Shown piece after piece: positions 1 through 5,627 of a DNA stretch of 6,166 nt. Made by a program: the position numbers and the translations under genes. This stretch comes from Pseudomonadota bacterium (GTDB lineage Bacteria; Pseudomonadota; Alphaproteobacteria; ATCC43930; CGMCC-115725), in NCBI GenBank assembly GCA_021790295.1, contig JAJYIC010000164.1, positions 1 through 6,166 of the forward strand, read 5' to 3'. Every line of letters starts with the position of its first letter. Positions within the stretch are counted from its first letter, which is position 1. The notes beneath the pieces were generated by a model. The model saw only the letters and a list, made by a program, of their open reading frames with translations, did no database searches and was not told the DNA's origin.

Positions 1-442
1 TTTTCGATGAGGATGCGGCAGAAACGCGCGAACCTTGGGCGCTCTCTGCCAATTTTTCGAGTTCGGCGGCGCTGTCGAAGGCGTAAAGCGCAAGACCCTC
101 TTTATAGGCGTCGGCGATCGCGCTTTGCCGTTTGATGGTATTGCCGAAAGAGAGCCTTGACGGGGGGATCGCGTGAGCAAGGCAAGCGGCGATCTCGCCC
201 GGGCTTGCGAGATCGAAATTGGCGCCCAGTTCGGACAAGGCGGCGAGGATCTCGGGCGCCGGATTGGCCTTGACGGCGTAATAGATTTCCGCCCCCGGCA
301 GAGCTTGGCTGAGTTCCCGATACCTTGCGCGCAGGATGTCGAGATCGACGGCGAGGCAAGGCGAAGGCGGGCGGCGCTCAGCGAAAAAGCGGTCGAGACG
401 CTCCGTCGGCGGTGCCGAAGCCTTGTTTTCTTCCCCGTTCAT
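1..442 (-). CDS. odc: Ornithine (or lysine/ornithine) decarboxylase, fold-III PLP enzyme; 5' part only, apparent frameshift near the window edge
   Basis: Reading the minus strand from the ATG at 442-440 gives about 140 residues of the N-terminal alanine-racemase-like barrel of a fold-III PLP decarboxylase. Visible landmarks are YYAVKANP at residues 54-61, whose Lys58 is the expected PLP Schiff-base lysine, FDLASPGE at 76-83, and LSFGNTIK at 97-104. The last motif is typical of bacterial ornithine and lysine/ornithine decarboxylases and separates them from diaminopimelate decarboxylase. The family removes CO2 from ornithine to make putrescine in the cytoplasm. The start is supported by an AGGGG ribosome binding site about 6 nt upstream. 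The gene runs divergently from rpsB and its 3' end lies outside the window. After Val140 (positions 23-25) the frame reads SAASSSK, whereas a one-base shift gives FCRILIE, the expected next beta strand. So either the gene is broken or one A is missing from the run at 22-24. Family assignment is firm; substrate (ornithine versus lysine) is inferred. Confidence 0.85.
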   Translation of the reverse strand, partial: MNGEENKASAPPTERLDRFFAERRPPSPCLAVDLDILRARYRELSQALPGAEIYYAVKANPAPEILAALSELGANFDLASPGEIAACLAHAIPPSRLSFGNTIKRQSAIADAYKEGLALYAFDSAAELEKLAESAQGSRVSAASSSK

Positions 443-496
443 GACAGCCCCTTGATAAGGAAGGCGGGAAAGGATGGTCCGCAGGCACTCTTCGCC

Positions 497-566
497 GCAA
501 GTTTGGGGCCGCAAGTTTGGGGCCGCAAGTTTGGGGCCGCAAGTTTGGGGCCGCAAGTTCGGGCGC
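497..566. repeat. 14-bp tandem repeat, four exact units plus one degenerate
   Basis: The unit GCAAGTTTGGGGCC occurs exactly four times head to tail (497-510, 511-524, 525-538, 539-552) and is followed by a decayed fifth copy, GCAAGTTCGGGCGC, at 553-566. The two bases before the first unit (CC) also fit the pattern. Each unit contains CAAGTTTG, an imperfect palindrome of the form CAA-N2-TTG. The 14-bp period is neither a multiple of three nor of the helical turn, so it is unlikely to be coding. It lies 55-124 bp upstream of the decarboxylase start and more than 210 bp upstream of rpsB. It could be a regulator-binding array for the decarboxylase or simple slippage expansion; the sequence does not decide. 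Confidence 0.95.
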
Positions 567-648
567 GGCTTTGATCGAGGTCAAGAGCCGGGCGGCAAAG
601 GGTGAAAGAGGGGCCGGCCTTGCCAAACCGGCGGGCGCCGCATAAGCT

Positions 649-691
649 CCTGCGCGAAACCTCACGCAGGCCCCGGACGACCCGTCCGGGG
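649..691 (+). promoter_or_regulatory. Two adjacent hairpins in the likely rpsB leader
   Basis: Two inverted repeats lie back to back. The first pairs CCTGCG (649-654) with CGCAGG (665-670) around a 10-nt loop. The second pairs CCCCGGACG (671-679) with CGTCCGGGG (683-691), nine perfect pairs around a 3-nt loop. No T-run follows, so this is not an intrinsic terminator. In E. coli, S2 represses its own rpsB-tsf mRNA through the 5' leader, so a structured leader here is plausible. Whether this structure is transcribed or bound by S2 is inference. Confidence 0.4.
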
Positions 692-779
692 GCGCGCGCT
701 CCTTTGAGGGGGCGGGCGCTCCGGTGTCGGCGCTTTTGCCGATTCTTCCTGCGGCGGCACAACCGGAAAAGGAACGCTT

Positions 780-1751
780 ATGGCCATTCCGAGCTTCACC
801 ATGCGCCAGCTTCTCGAAGCGGGCGTCCATTTCGGCCACCACACCCGGCGCTGGAACCCGAAAATGGCGCCTTTCATCTTCGGCGAGCGCAACGGCATCC
901 ACATCATCGATCTCGAGCAGACTGTCCCTTTGCTGCGCCAAGGCCTTCAGGCGATCCGCGACGTCGTCGCCGGCGGCGGCCGCCTGATGCTCGTCGGCAC
1001 CAAACGCCAGGCGCAGGAACCGATCTCCGAAGCGGCGCAGCGTTGCGGCCAGTACTGGGTCAACTATCGCTGGCTCGGCGGGATGCTGACGAATTTCAAG
1101 ACGATTTCGCAATCGATCCGCCGCCTGCGCAATCTCGAAGAGAAGATCAAGGAAGAGGAAAGCGGGCTGACGAAACGCGAGCTTCTGGCTTTGACGCGCA
1201 ACCGCGACAAGCTCGTTCGCTCTCTCGGCGGCATCAAGGAGATGGGCGGGCTTCCGGACGTCCTCTTCGTCATCGATACGAACAAGGAGGAAATCGCGGT
1301 CAGGGAGGCGAACAAGCTCAAGATACCGGTGGTCGGGATCCTCGACTCGAATTCCTCTCCGGGCGGGATCGATTTTCCCATCCCCGGCAACGATGATGCG
1401 ACGCGGGCGATCCATCTTTATTGCGATCTCGTCGCGCGCGCCGTTCTCGACGGCTTGCAGGCCGAGGCCGCGGCCGCCGGGGTCGATATCGGAGCGCAGG
1501 CGGAGATCGCGCGGGGAGCCGCGAGGATCGAGCCCGGCGAACTTTCCGAAGAGGGCGGAGAGCCTGCCCCGGAGAGCGCGAAAGAGGCCGGAGACGAGGG
1601 CGGAGAGCCTGCCCCGGAGAGCGCGAAAGAGGCCGGAGACGAGGGCGAAGAACCGGCCCCGGAGAGCGCGAAAGAGGCGGGCGCGGAGGGCGAGGGGGAG
1701 GACGAGGACAGGGCCCGGCTCGATGACGAGGGCGAAAGGGCCGCGTCCTGA
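780..1751 (+). CDS. rpsB: Small ribosomal subunit protein S2 with long acidic C-terminal tail
   Basis: This 323-residue protein is S2, which binds the 30S subunit late in assembly, near the junction of head and body, and is needed for recruitment of S1. The N-terminus (MRQLLEAGVHFGHHTRRWNP, residues 8-27), WLGGMLTNF (98-106) and PDVLFVIDTNKEEIAVREAN (159-178) are characteristic. The S2 core ends near residue 240. The rest, compared with a total of about 241 residues in E. coli, is a low-complexity Glu/Ala/Gly tail with three 15-residue repeats at 258-302 and a final acidic stretch. C-terminal extensions on S2 are common in Alphaproteobacteria. The ATG is preceded by AAAAGGA about 7 nt upstream, a good ribosome binding site. 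It is the first gene of the plus-strand run and is followed by tsf after 54 bp, the usual pair. Confidence 0.98.
   Translation: MAIPSFTMRQLLEAGVHFGHHTRRWNPKMAPFIFGERNGIHIIDLEQTVPLLRQGLQAIRDVVAGGGRLMLVGTKRQAQEPISEAAQRCGQYWVNYRWLGGMLTNFKTISQSIRRLRNLEEKIKEEESGLTKRELLALTRNRDKLVRSLGGIKEMGGLPDVLFVIDTNKEEIAVREANKLKIPVVGILDSNSSPGGIDFPIPGNDDATRAIHLYCDLVARAVLDGLQAEAAAAGVDIGAQAEIARGAARIEPGELSEEGGEPAPESAKEAGDEGGEPAPESAKEAGDEGEEPAPESAKEAGAEGEGEDEDRARLDDEGERAAS
1551..1685 (+). repeat. Three in-frame 45-bp tandem repeats in the rpsB tail
   Basis: Units span 1551-1595, 1596-1640 and 1641-1685. The first two are identical at the DNA level and encode EGGEPAPESAKEAGD. The third differs at several bases and encodes EGEEPAPESAKEAGA. 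Because 45 is a multiple of three, copy-number change would lengthen or shorten the S2 tail without breaking the frame. The identity of units one and two points to a recent duplication or to homogenisation. Confidence 0.97.
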
Positions 1752-1805
1752 TCGCGCGGTGTCGCCGGCCATGCCGTTCGAGCGGATTGGAAAAGGGATT
1801 GGATC

Positions 1806-2732
1806 ATGACCGAGGTGACGGCGGCGCTCGTCAAGGAACTGCGCGAAAGAACGGGCGCTCCCATCATGGATTGCAGGAAGGCTCTCGGCGAGAGCGGCGC
1901 GGATATCGAGGCGGCCATCGACTGGCTGCGCAAGAAAGGGCTTTCCGCCGCCGTCAAAAAGGCGGGGCGGGTGGCCGCCGACGGCCTTGTCGGGGCTGCG
2001 GTCGAGGGTCCTATCGGGGCTCTCGTCGAAGTTAATTCCGAAACCGATTTTGTCGCCCGCAACGAGGCCTTTCAGCGTTTCGTGCAAAGTGTGAGCGCGC
2101 TCGCGCTCAAAGGCGCGGGAACGCTCGAGGCTTTGAAAAGCGCCCCTTATCCGGGTGCGGGCCACAGCGTCGAAGCCGAACTCACCCGCCTCATCGCCGC
2201 CGTCGGGGAAAATCTGGTTTTGCGCCGCGTGACCCGTCTTGCGGTCGATCGCGGCGCCGTCTTCTCTTATGTTCACGCCGCGCTCGGCAAAGGGGTGGGC
2301 CGCATCGGCGTCATCCTCGCGCTCGCCTCGACGGCGCAAGAAGAGGCGCTCAAAAGGCTCGGCAAAGGCCTTTCGATGCACATCGCGGCCGCCGTCCCGC
2401 TTTATCTCGATATCGCTTCGGTGCCGAAAGAGGAGCTCCAACGCGAACGCTCGATCCTCATCGAGCAGGCGCGTGCGACCGGCAAGCCCGAAGCGATCCT
2501 CGAGCGGATGGTCGAAGGACGCCTCAAGAAATTCTACGAAGAGGTGGTCCTCTCCGAGCAGATCTACGTCGTCGACGGGGAAACGAAGGTCTCGCGGCTC
2601 GTCGAAGAGGCGGCAAAGGAAGCGGGTGCGGCGATCTCCCTCGCCGGCTTTGCCCGTTTTGCCCTGGGTGAAGGGATCCTGCGCCCGAAAAGCGATTTCG
2701 CGGCGTCTGTCAAGGCCCAGCTCAAGGACTGA
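1806..2732 (+). CDS. tsf: Translation elongation factor Ts
   Basis: EF-Ts is the cytoplasmic guanine-nucleotide exchange factor that removes GDP from EF-Tu. The 308-residue product begins with a UBA-like N-terminal module (VKELRERTGAPIMDCRKAL, residues 9-27), which contacts EF-Tu. It continues into the core with TDFVARN at 80-86, where Asp81-Phe82 correspond to the E. coli residues that insert into EF-Tu and disturb its Mg2+ site. The C-terminal module is complete. It is longer than the E. coli protein (283) but normal for Alphaproteobacteria. The ATG has an AAGGG sequence about 9 nt upstream. It shares a transcription unit with rpsB and is separated from pyrH by a gap with hairpins, so the two sides may be expressed at different levels. 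Confidence 0.98.
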   Translation: MTEVTAALVKELRERTGAPIMDCRKALGESGADIEAAIDWLRKKGLSAAVKKAGRVAADGLVGAAVEGPIGALVEVNSETDFVARNEAFQRFVQSVSALALKGAGTLEALKSAPYPGAGHSVEAELTRLIAAVGENLVLRRVTRLAVDRGAVFSYVHAALGKGVGRIGVILALASTAQEEALKRLGKGLSMHIAAAVPLYLDIASVPKEELQRERSILIEQARATGKPEAILERMVEGRLKKFYEEVVLSEQIYVVDGETKVSRLVEEAAKEAGAAISLAGFARFALGEGILRPKSDFAASVKAQLKD

Positions 2733-2747
2733 GCTGCTTCTTTTGCC

Positions 2748-2787
2748 CCCGGGTTTCCGGCAAAAAGCGGTACCGGACGGGTTTTTT
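2748..2787 (+). terminator. Terminator-like hairpin with six T after tsf
   Basis: CCCG (2748-2751) and TCCGG (2756-2760) pair with CCGGA (2773-2777) and CGGG (2778-2781). This gives nine pairs interrupted by a 4-nt bulge (GGTT) on the 5' side, with a 12-nt loop, directly followed by six T (2782-2787). This has the form of an imperfect Rho-independent terminator at the rpsB-tsf / pyrH border. The bulge and large loop suggest partial rather than full termination. In E. coli, tsf and pyrH are separately transcribed units, which fits such a site. Confidence 0.5.
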
Positions 2788-2797
2788 GGTGTATTCT

Positions 2798-2824
2798 CCT
2801 CGCGCCCGAGCGGGCGAGGGGAGG
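2798..2824 (+). promoter_or_regulatory. Hairpin abutting the pyrH ribosome binding site
   Basis: CCTCGC (2798-2803) pairs with GCGAGG (2814-2819), with further C-G pairs inside. The pyrH Shine-Dalgarno, GGGGAGG (2818-2824), starts inside the 3' arm and ends 4 nt before the ATG. The hairpin could therefore hide the first bases of the site. The pairing is visible in the sequence; a regulatory effect is inference, because the GGAGG core at 2820-2824 stays unpaired. Confidence 0.4.
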
Positions 2825-2828
2825 CTTT

Positions 2829-3548
2829 ATGCCCGCCGATCTCAGATACCGTCGCGTCCTTCTCAAAATCTCGGGCGAGGCGCTTTTAGGCGACCGGCAA
2901 GCGGGGCTCGACCCGCAGATGGTGGCGCGCATCGGCGAAGAGATCGGCGCCGTTCATGCTATCGGGGTCGAGGTGTGCCTCGTCATCGGCGGCGGCAATA
3001 TCTTCCGGGGCGGCGCCGCCGTCGGCATGGAGCGCGCTTCGGCCGACACCATGGGCATGCTGGCGACGGTCATCAATTCGCTTGCCGTGCAAAACGAACT
3101 CGAACGGCGCGGGGTGCCGACGCGCGTGCAGTCGGCGATCGCCATGCAGGAGGTGTGCGAGCCTTTCATCCGCCGCCGCGCCCTGCGCCATCTCGAAAAG
3201 AAGCGTGTCGTGATCTTCGCCGCCGGAACCGGAAATCCCTTTTTTACGACCGATACGGCGGCCGCGCTGAGGGCTTCGGAAATGGGCTGCGAGGTGCTTT
3301 TGAAGGCGACCAAGGTCGACGGCGTCTATGATGCCGATCCCGCCCGGGTGCCGGGAGCGCGGCGCTTCGAAAGGCTCGGTTATCTCGACGTGCTCTCGCG
3401 CGACCTTCAGGTGATGGACGCTGCGGCGATCTCTCTCGCGCGCGAGAACCGGATCCCGATACTCGTGTTTTCGATTTTCGAGAACGGCGGCTTTGCGCAA
3501 GTCGTCAAGGGCCGCGGCCGGTTTACGATCATCGAAGAGGATGCTTAG
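2829..3548 (+). CDS. pyrH: UMP kinase
   Basis: This 239-residue protein is the bacterial UMP kinase of the amino-acid-kinase fold, a hexameric cytosolic enzyme that phosphorylates UMP to UDP with ATP in de novo pyrimidine synthesis. Landmarks in order are VLLKISGEAL (10-19, phosphate-binding Lys13), VIGGGNIFRG (52-61), DTMGMLATVIN (73-83, UMP site), TGNPFFTTDTAA (134-145) and KVDGVYDADP (162-171). Length matches the family (E. coli 241). GGGGAGG lies 4 nt before the ATG, a strong site at slightly short spacing. frr begins 3 bp after the stop, so the two genes are almost certainly cotranscribed. UMP kinase is typically activated by GTP and inhibited by UTP. Confidence 0.98.
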   Translation: MPADLRYRRVLLKISGEALLGDRQAGLDPQMVARIGEEIGAVHAIGVEVCLVIGGGNIFRGGAAVGMERASADTMGMLATVINSLAVQNELERRGVPTRVQSAIAMQEVCEPFIRRRALRHLEKKRVVIFAAGTGNPFFTTDTAAALRASEMGCEVLLKATKVDGVYDADPARVPGARRFERLGYLDVLSRDLQVMDAAAISLARENRIPILVFSIFENGGFAQVVKGRGRFTIIEEDA

Positions 3549-3551
3549 ACC

Positions 3552-4112
3552 ATGCCCGACGATACGCTCCTCAAAGACCTTCGCCGCCGCATGGAAGGGG
3601 CGCTCGAAGCGCTGCGCAAGGAATTCGGGGGGTTGCGCACGGGGCGCGCCTCGGCGAGCCTTCTCGAACCCGTCACCATTCCCGCTTATGGCGGGAACCT
3701 GCCGTTGAAACAGGTCGCAAGCGTCAGCGTCCCCGAGCCGCGGATGATCACCGTCCAGGTCTGGGACCGTACCCTCGTCAAGGCCGTAGACAAGGCGATC
3801 CGCGATTCGGGGCTCGGCCTCAATCCGCAGACCGAAGGTCAGGTCGTGCGCGTGCCGATACCCGACCTCAACGAAGAAAGGCGGCGCGAATTGACGCGCG
3901 TCGCCGCGCGTTACGCCGAGGCGGCGCGGGTCGCGGTGCGCAACGTGCGGCGCGACGGGGTCGAACTCTTGCGGCGGCGGGAAAAGGACGGCGAAATCTC
4001 CCAGGACGAGCAGCACAAGCTGGCGCAGGAGGTGCAGCACCTGACGGACGAATTCATCCGGCGGGTCGAAGAAGCGCTCGGCCAGAAGGACAAGGAGATC
4101 CTTCAGGTTTGA
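3552..4112 (+). CDS. frr: Ribosome recycling factor
   Basis: RRF splits the post-termination ribosome together with EF-G. The 186-residue product (E. coli 185) has the expected two-domain layout. The N-terminal helix leads into FGGLRTGRAS (25-34) and then the inserted beta domain (about 35-105, including PLKQVASVSVPEPRMITVQVWD). It returns to the long helical bundle with VAVRNVRRDG (127-136), whose Arg130 and Arg133 match the arginines that contact 23S rRNA. The AGAGGA ribosome binding site (3536-3541) lies inside the end of pyrH, 10 nt from the ATG. Its TGA stop overlaps the TTG start of uppS. Confidence 0.98.
   Translation: MPDDTLLKDLRRRMEGALEALRKEFGGLRTGRASASLLEPVTIPAYGGNLPLKQVASVSVPEPRMITVQVWDRTLVKAVDKAIRDSGLGLNPQTEGQVVRVPIPDLNEERRRELTRVAARYAEAARVAVRNVRRDGVELLRRREKDGEISQDEQHKLAQEVQHLTDEFIRRVEEALGQKDKEILQV
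4092..4111 (+). promoter_or_regulatory. uppS ribosome binding site and TTG start inside frr
   Basis: AAGGAG at 4092-4097 lies in the last codons of frr, 11 nt before a TTG at 4109-4111. The TTG overlaps the frr stop as TTGA. The next in-frame ATG is Met17 of the catalytic IIMDGNG motif, too late for a working enzyme, and no start codon lies in the nearby in-frame codons upstream. The TTG is therefore the only reasonable start. Confidence 0.8.
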
Positions 4113-4840
4113 CCGGCCTTTCAGCGCGGCTTCCGCCGCGGCACGTCGCCATCATCATGGACGGGAACGGTCGCTGGGCGCGGGCGCGAGGCCTGCCGCG
4201 CATCGCTGGGCACAGGGCAGGCGGCGAGGCGGTGCGGCGCACCGTCGCCGCAGCCTCGGAACTCGGCATCCCTTATCTGACGCTTTACGGGTTTTCTTCG
4301 GAAAACTGGAGGCGTCCGGTGCGCGAGGTTGCCGATCTGATGGCCCTCCTGCGCCATTACCTCGAAAGGGAGATCGCCTCCCTCGACGAAAACGGCATAC
4401 GCCTCAGAGTGATCGGCGAGAGAGACCGTTTTGCGCCCGATATCGTCGGCCTTATCGAGAGGGCCGAGGCGCTCACCCGCGACAACGCCGGCGTCACCCT
4501 GACGATCGCCCTTTCCTATGGCGGGCGCGCCGAGATCGTCGGGGCGGTGCGCGCCATCGCCGCCGAGGCGGCGCGCGGCAGCCTTTCGCCGGCCGCCATC
4601 ACCGAAGAGGTGGTCGCGTGCCATCTCTTGACCGCCGATCTGCCCGACCCCGATCTTCTGTTGCGCACGAGCGGCGAGCAACGCATCAGCAATTTCCTTT
4701 TGTGGCAATGCGCCTACGCCGAATTCGTGTTTACCAAGACCCTGTGGCCGGATTTTTCGAAAGCCGATCTCGATGCGGCGGTTGAAGAATATTCCCGGCG
4801 CGAGCGCCGCTATGGCAGCTTTGCCGAAACCGGCGCCTGA
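4109..4840 (+). CDS. uppS: Undecaprenyl diphosphate synthase (cis-prenyltransferase)
   Basis: UppS adds eight isopentenyl units in cis to farnesyl diphosphate, making the C55 carrier lipid precursor for peptidoglycan and other envelope polymers; it acts at the cytoplasmic face of the membrane. The 243-residue product has all family motifs: HVAIIMDGNGRWA (12-24, catalytic Asp18), His35, YGFSSENWRRP (60-70), LLLRTSGEQRISNFLLWQ (183-200, with diphosphate-binding Arg186 and Arg192) and the Mg2+-site glutamate in AYAEF (Glu205). E. coli UppS has 253 residues. It starts at TTG, overlapping the frr stop by 4 bp, which suggests translational coupling with modest initiation. Its end overlaps cdsA. With cdsA and dxr it forms an envelope-precursor cluster. 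Confidence 0.97.
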   Translation: MTGLSARLPPRHVAIIMDGNGRWARARGLPRIAGHRAGGEAVRRTVAAASELGIPYLTLYGFSSENWRRPVREVADLMALLRHYLEREIASLDENGIRLRVIGERDRFAPDIVGLIERAEALTRDNAGVTLTIALSYGGRAEIVGAVRAIAAEAARGSLSPAAITEEVVACHLLTADLPDPDLLLRTSGEQRISNFLLWQCAYAEFVFTKTLWPDFSKADLDAAVEEYSRRERRYGSFAETGA

Positions 4841-5627
4841 GAGCGCTCTCGCCCCCCGCGTCCTTTCGGCTTTGGCGCTTGCGCCTCTGCCGGTGGCCGC
4901 GATCTGGTTCGGTTCGCCGTGGCTGCCGTTGTTGACGGGGCTTGCCGCGGGGGTGATGGCTTGGGAATGGGGCCGGCTCACGCGGCGCGACGGCCTCGGC
5001 AAGACGATCCTTGTCGCGCTCGTCCTCGCCGCGGTCTGGGCGGCGGCGCTTTTGCCCGTGCGTTTTGCGCTCCTCCTGACCGTGGCGGCGGCGGGGCTTG
5101 TTTTTTCGGCCTCTGGCGTCTCGCCCGCAGGCGGGGGAGGGTGGGCCGCTCTCGGCGTCTTGTGGCTGGCGCTGCCGTCGATCTCGCTTTTGTGGCTGGC
5201 GCAATCAGGCAGGGCGACCCTTTTCTGGATCCTCGCCGTCGTCTGGGCGACCGATATCGGCGCTTATGCGGTCGGGATGTCGATCGGCGGCCCGCGCCTG
5301 GCGCCGCGCTGGAGCCCGGCCAAAACCTGGTCGGGGCTTTTGGGAGGCGTCCTTTCGGCCGCCCTTGCCGGCTGGGCGAGTGCGCTTCTACTCGGCATCT
5401 CTCCCGCCTTTCCTTTGGTGTCGTTGAGCGCGGGCCTTGCGATTGTCGAACAGTTCGGCGATCTTGCAGAGTCCGCGGCCAAGCGGCGGTTCGGCGCGAA
5501 AGATTCGGGGAGCCTCATCCCCGGCCATGGAGGCCTCTTCGATCGGCTCGACGGTCTTCTCGCGGTGATCCCGACGGTGGCTTTGCTGACCTTGATCGGC
5601 GGTCGGAGCGTGCTGTCATGGCGATGA
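4812..5627 (+). CDS. cdsA: Phosphatidate cytidylyltransferase (CDP-diacylglycerol synthase)
   Basis: CdsA is the integral membrane enzyme that makes CDP-diacylglycerol from phosphatidic acid and CTP, the branch point for bacterial phospholipids. The protein is a chain of hydrophobic segments (from about residue 17 onward, probably seven or eight passes). It carries the full family signature near its C-terminus, SAAKRRFGAKDSGSLIPGHG (221-240), continuing to GLFDRLD (241-247), with the Lys-Asp and Asp-Arg-x-Asp residues that bind metal and substrate. Two starts are possible. ATG 4812 gives 271 residues, close to the family's usual length, and overlaps uppS by 29 bp. ATG 4773 adds 13 residues (MRRLKNIPGASAA) and overlaps by 68 bp. 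Neither has a strong ribosome binding site, so coupling to uppS translation is likely. I prefer 4812 on length. Confidence 0.95.
   Translation: MAALPKPAPESALAPRVLSALALAPLPVAAIWFGSPWLPLLTGLAAGVMAWEWGRLTRRDGLGKTILVALVLAAVWAAALLPVRFALLLTVAAAGLVFSASGVSPAGGGGWAALGVLWLALPSISLLWLAQSGRATLFWILAVVWATDIGAYAVGMSIGGPRLAPRWSPAKTWSGLLGGVLSAALAGWASALLLGISPAFPLVSLSAGLAIVEQFGDLAESAAKRRFGAKDSGSLIPGHGGLFDRLDGLLAVIPTVALLTLIGGRSVLSWR

Larger units (their letters stand above)
443..779. other. Divergent intergenic region between the decarboxylase and rpsB
   Basis: These 337 bases have no supportable gene. The decarboxylase side holds its ribosome binding site and, further up, a 14-bp tandem repeat at 497-566. The rpsB side holds a series of GC-rich inverted repeats: GCCGG at 613-617 with CCGGC at 628-632, then the two listed separately at 649-691. 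Promoters for both directions must lie here, but I see no convincing pair of -35 and -10 boxes. The least poor candidate for rpsB is TTGCCA at 620-625 with TAAGCT at 643-648 (17-bp spacing), whose -10 is weak. Open frames cross this region in several directions, but their translations resemble no known protein and follow the base bias. Confidence 0.7.

Noticed and set aside
173..574. Plus-strand open frame of 133 codons across the decarboxylase and the 14-bp repeat
   Set aside because: It is opposite the real decarboxylase, and its C-terminal pseudo-repeat is only the 14-bp array read in three frames.
620..648. Possible rpsB promoter TTGCCA / TAAGCT
   Set aside because: The spacing is right but the -10 matches the consensus poorly, and it overlaps a hairpin; not strong enough to list as a promoter.
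378..2441. 687-codon open frame on the minus strand, antisense to rpsB and tsf
   Set aside because: It lies opposite two certain genes, resembles no protein family, is Arg/Asp/Phe-rich as expected from the complement of GC-rich codons, and runs through the 14-bp repeat. It is a shadow of GC bias.
3434..3447. Perfect 14-bp palindrome TCTCGCGCGCGAGA inside pyrH
   Set aside because: It falls in conserved coding sequence, and a palindrome of this length is not surprising in 6 kb of GC-rich DNA.
2886..4040. 384-codon open frame on the minus strand, antisense to pyrH and frr
   Set aside because: Same reason: it mirrors two well-identified genes, with no recognisable motif and a composition typical of antisense frames in GC-rich DNA.
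4839..4850. Perfect 12-bp palindrome GAGAGCGCTCTC at the uppS stop
   Set aside because: About one or two 12-bp palindromes are expected by chance in a window this size; there is no T-run, and it lies within cdsA codons.
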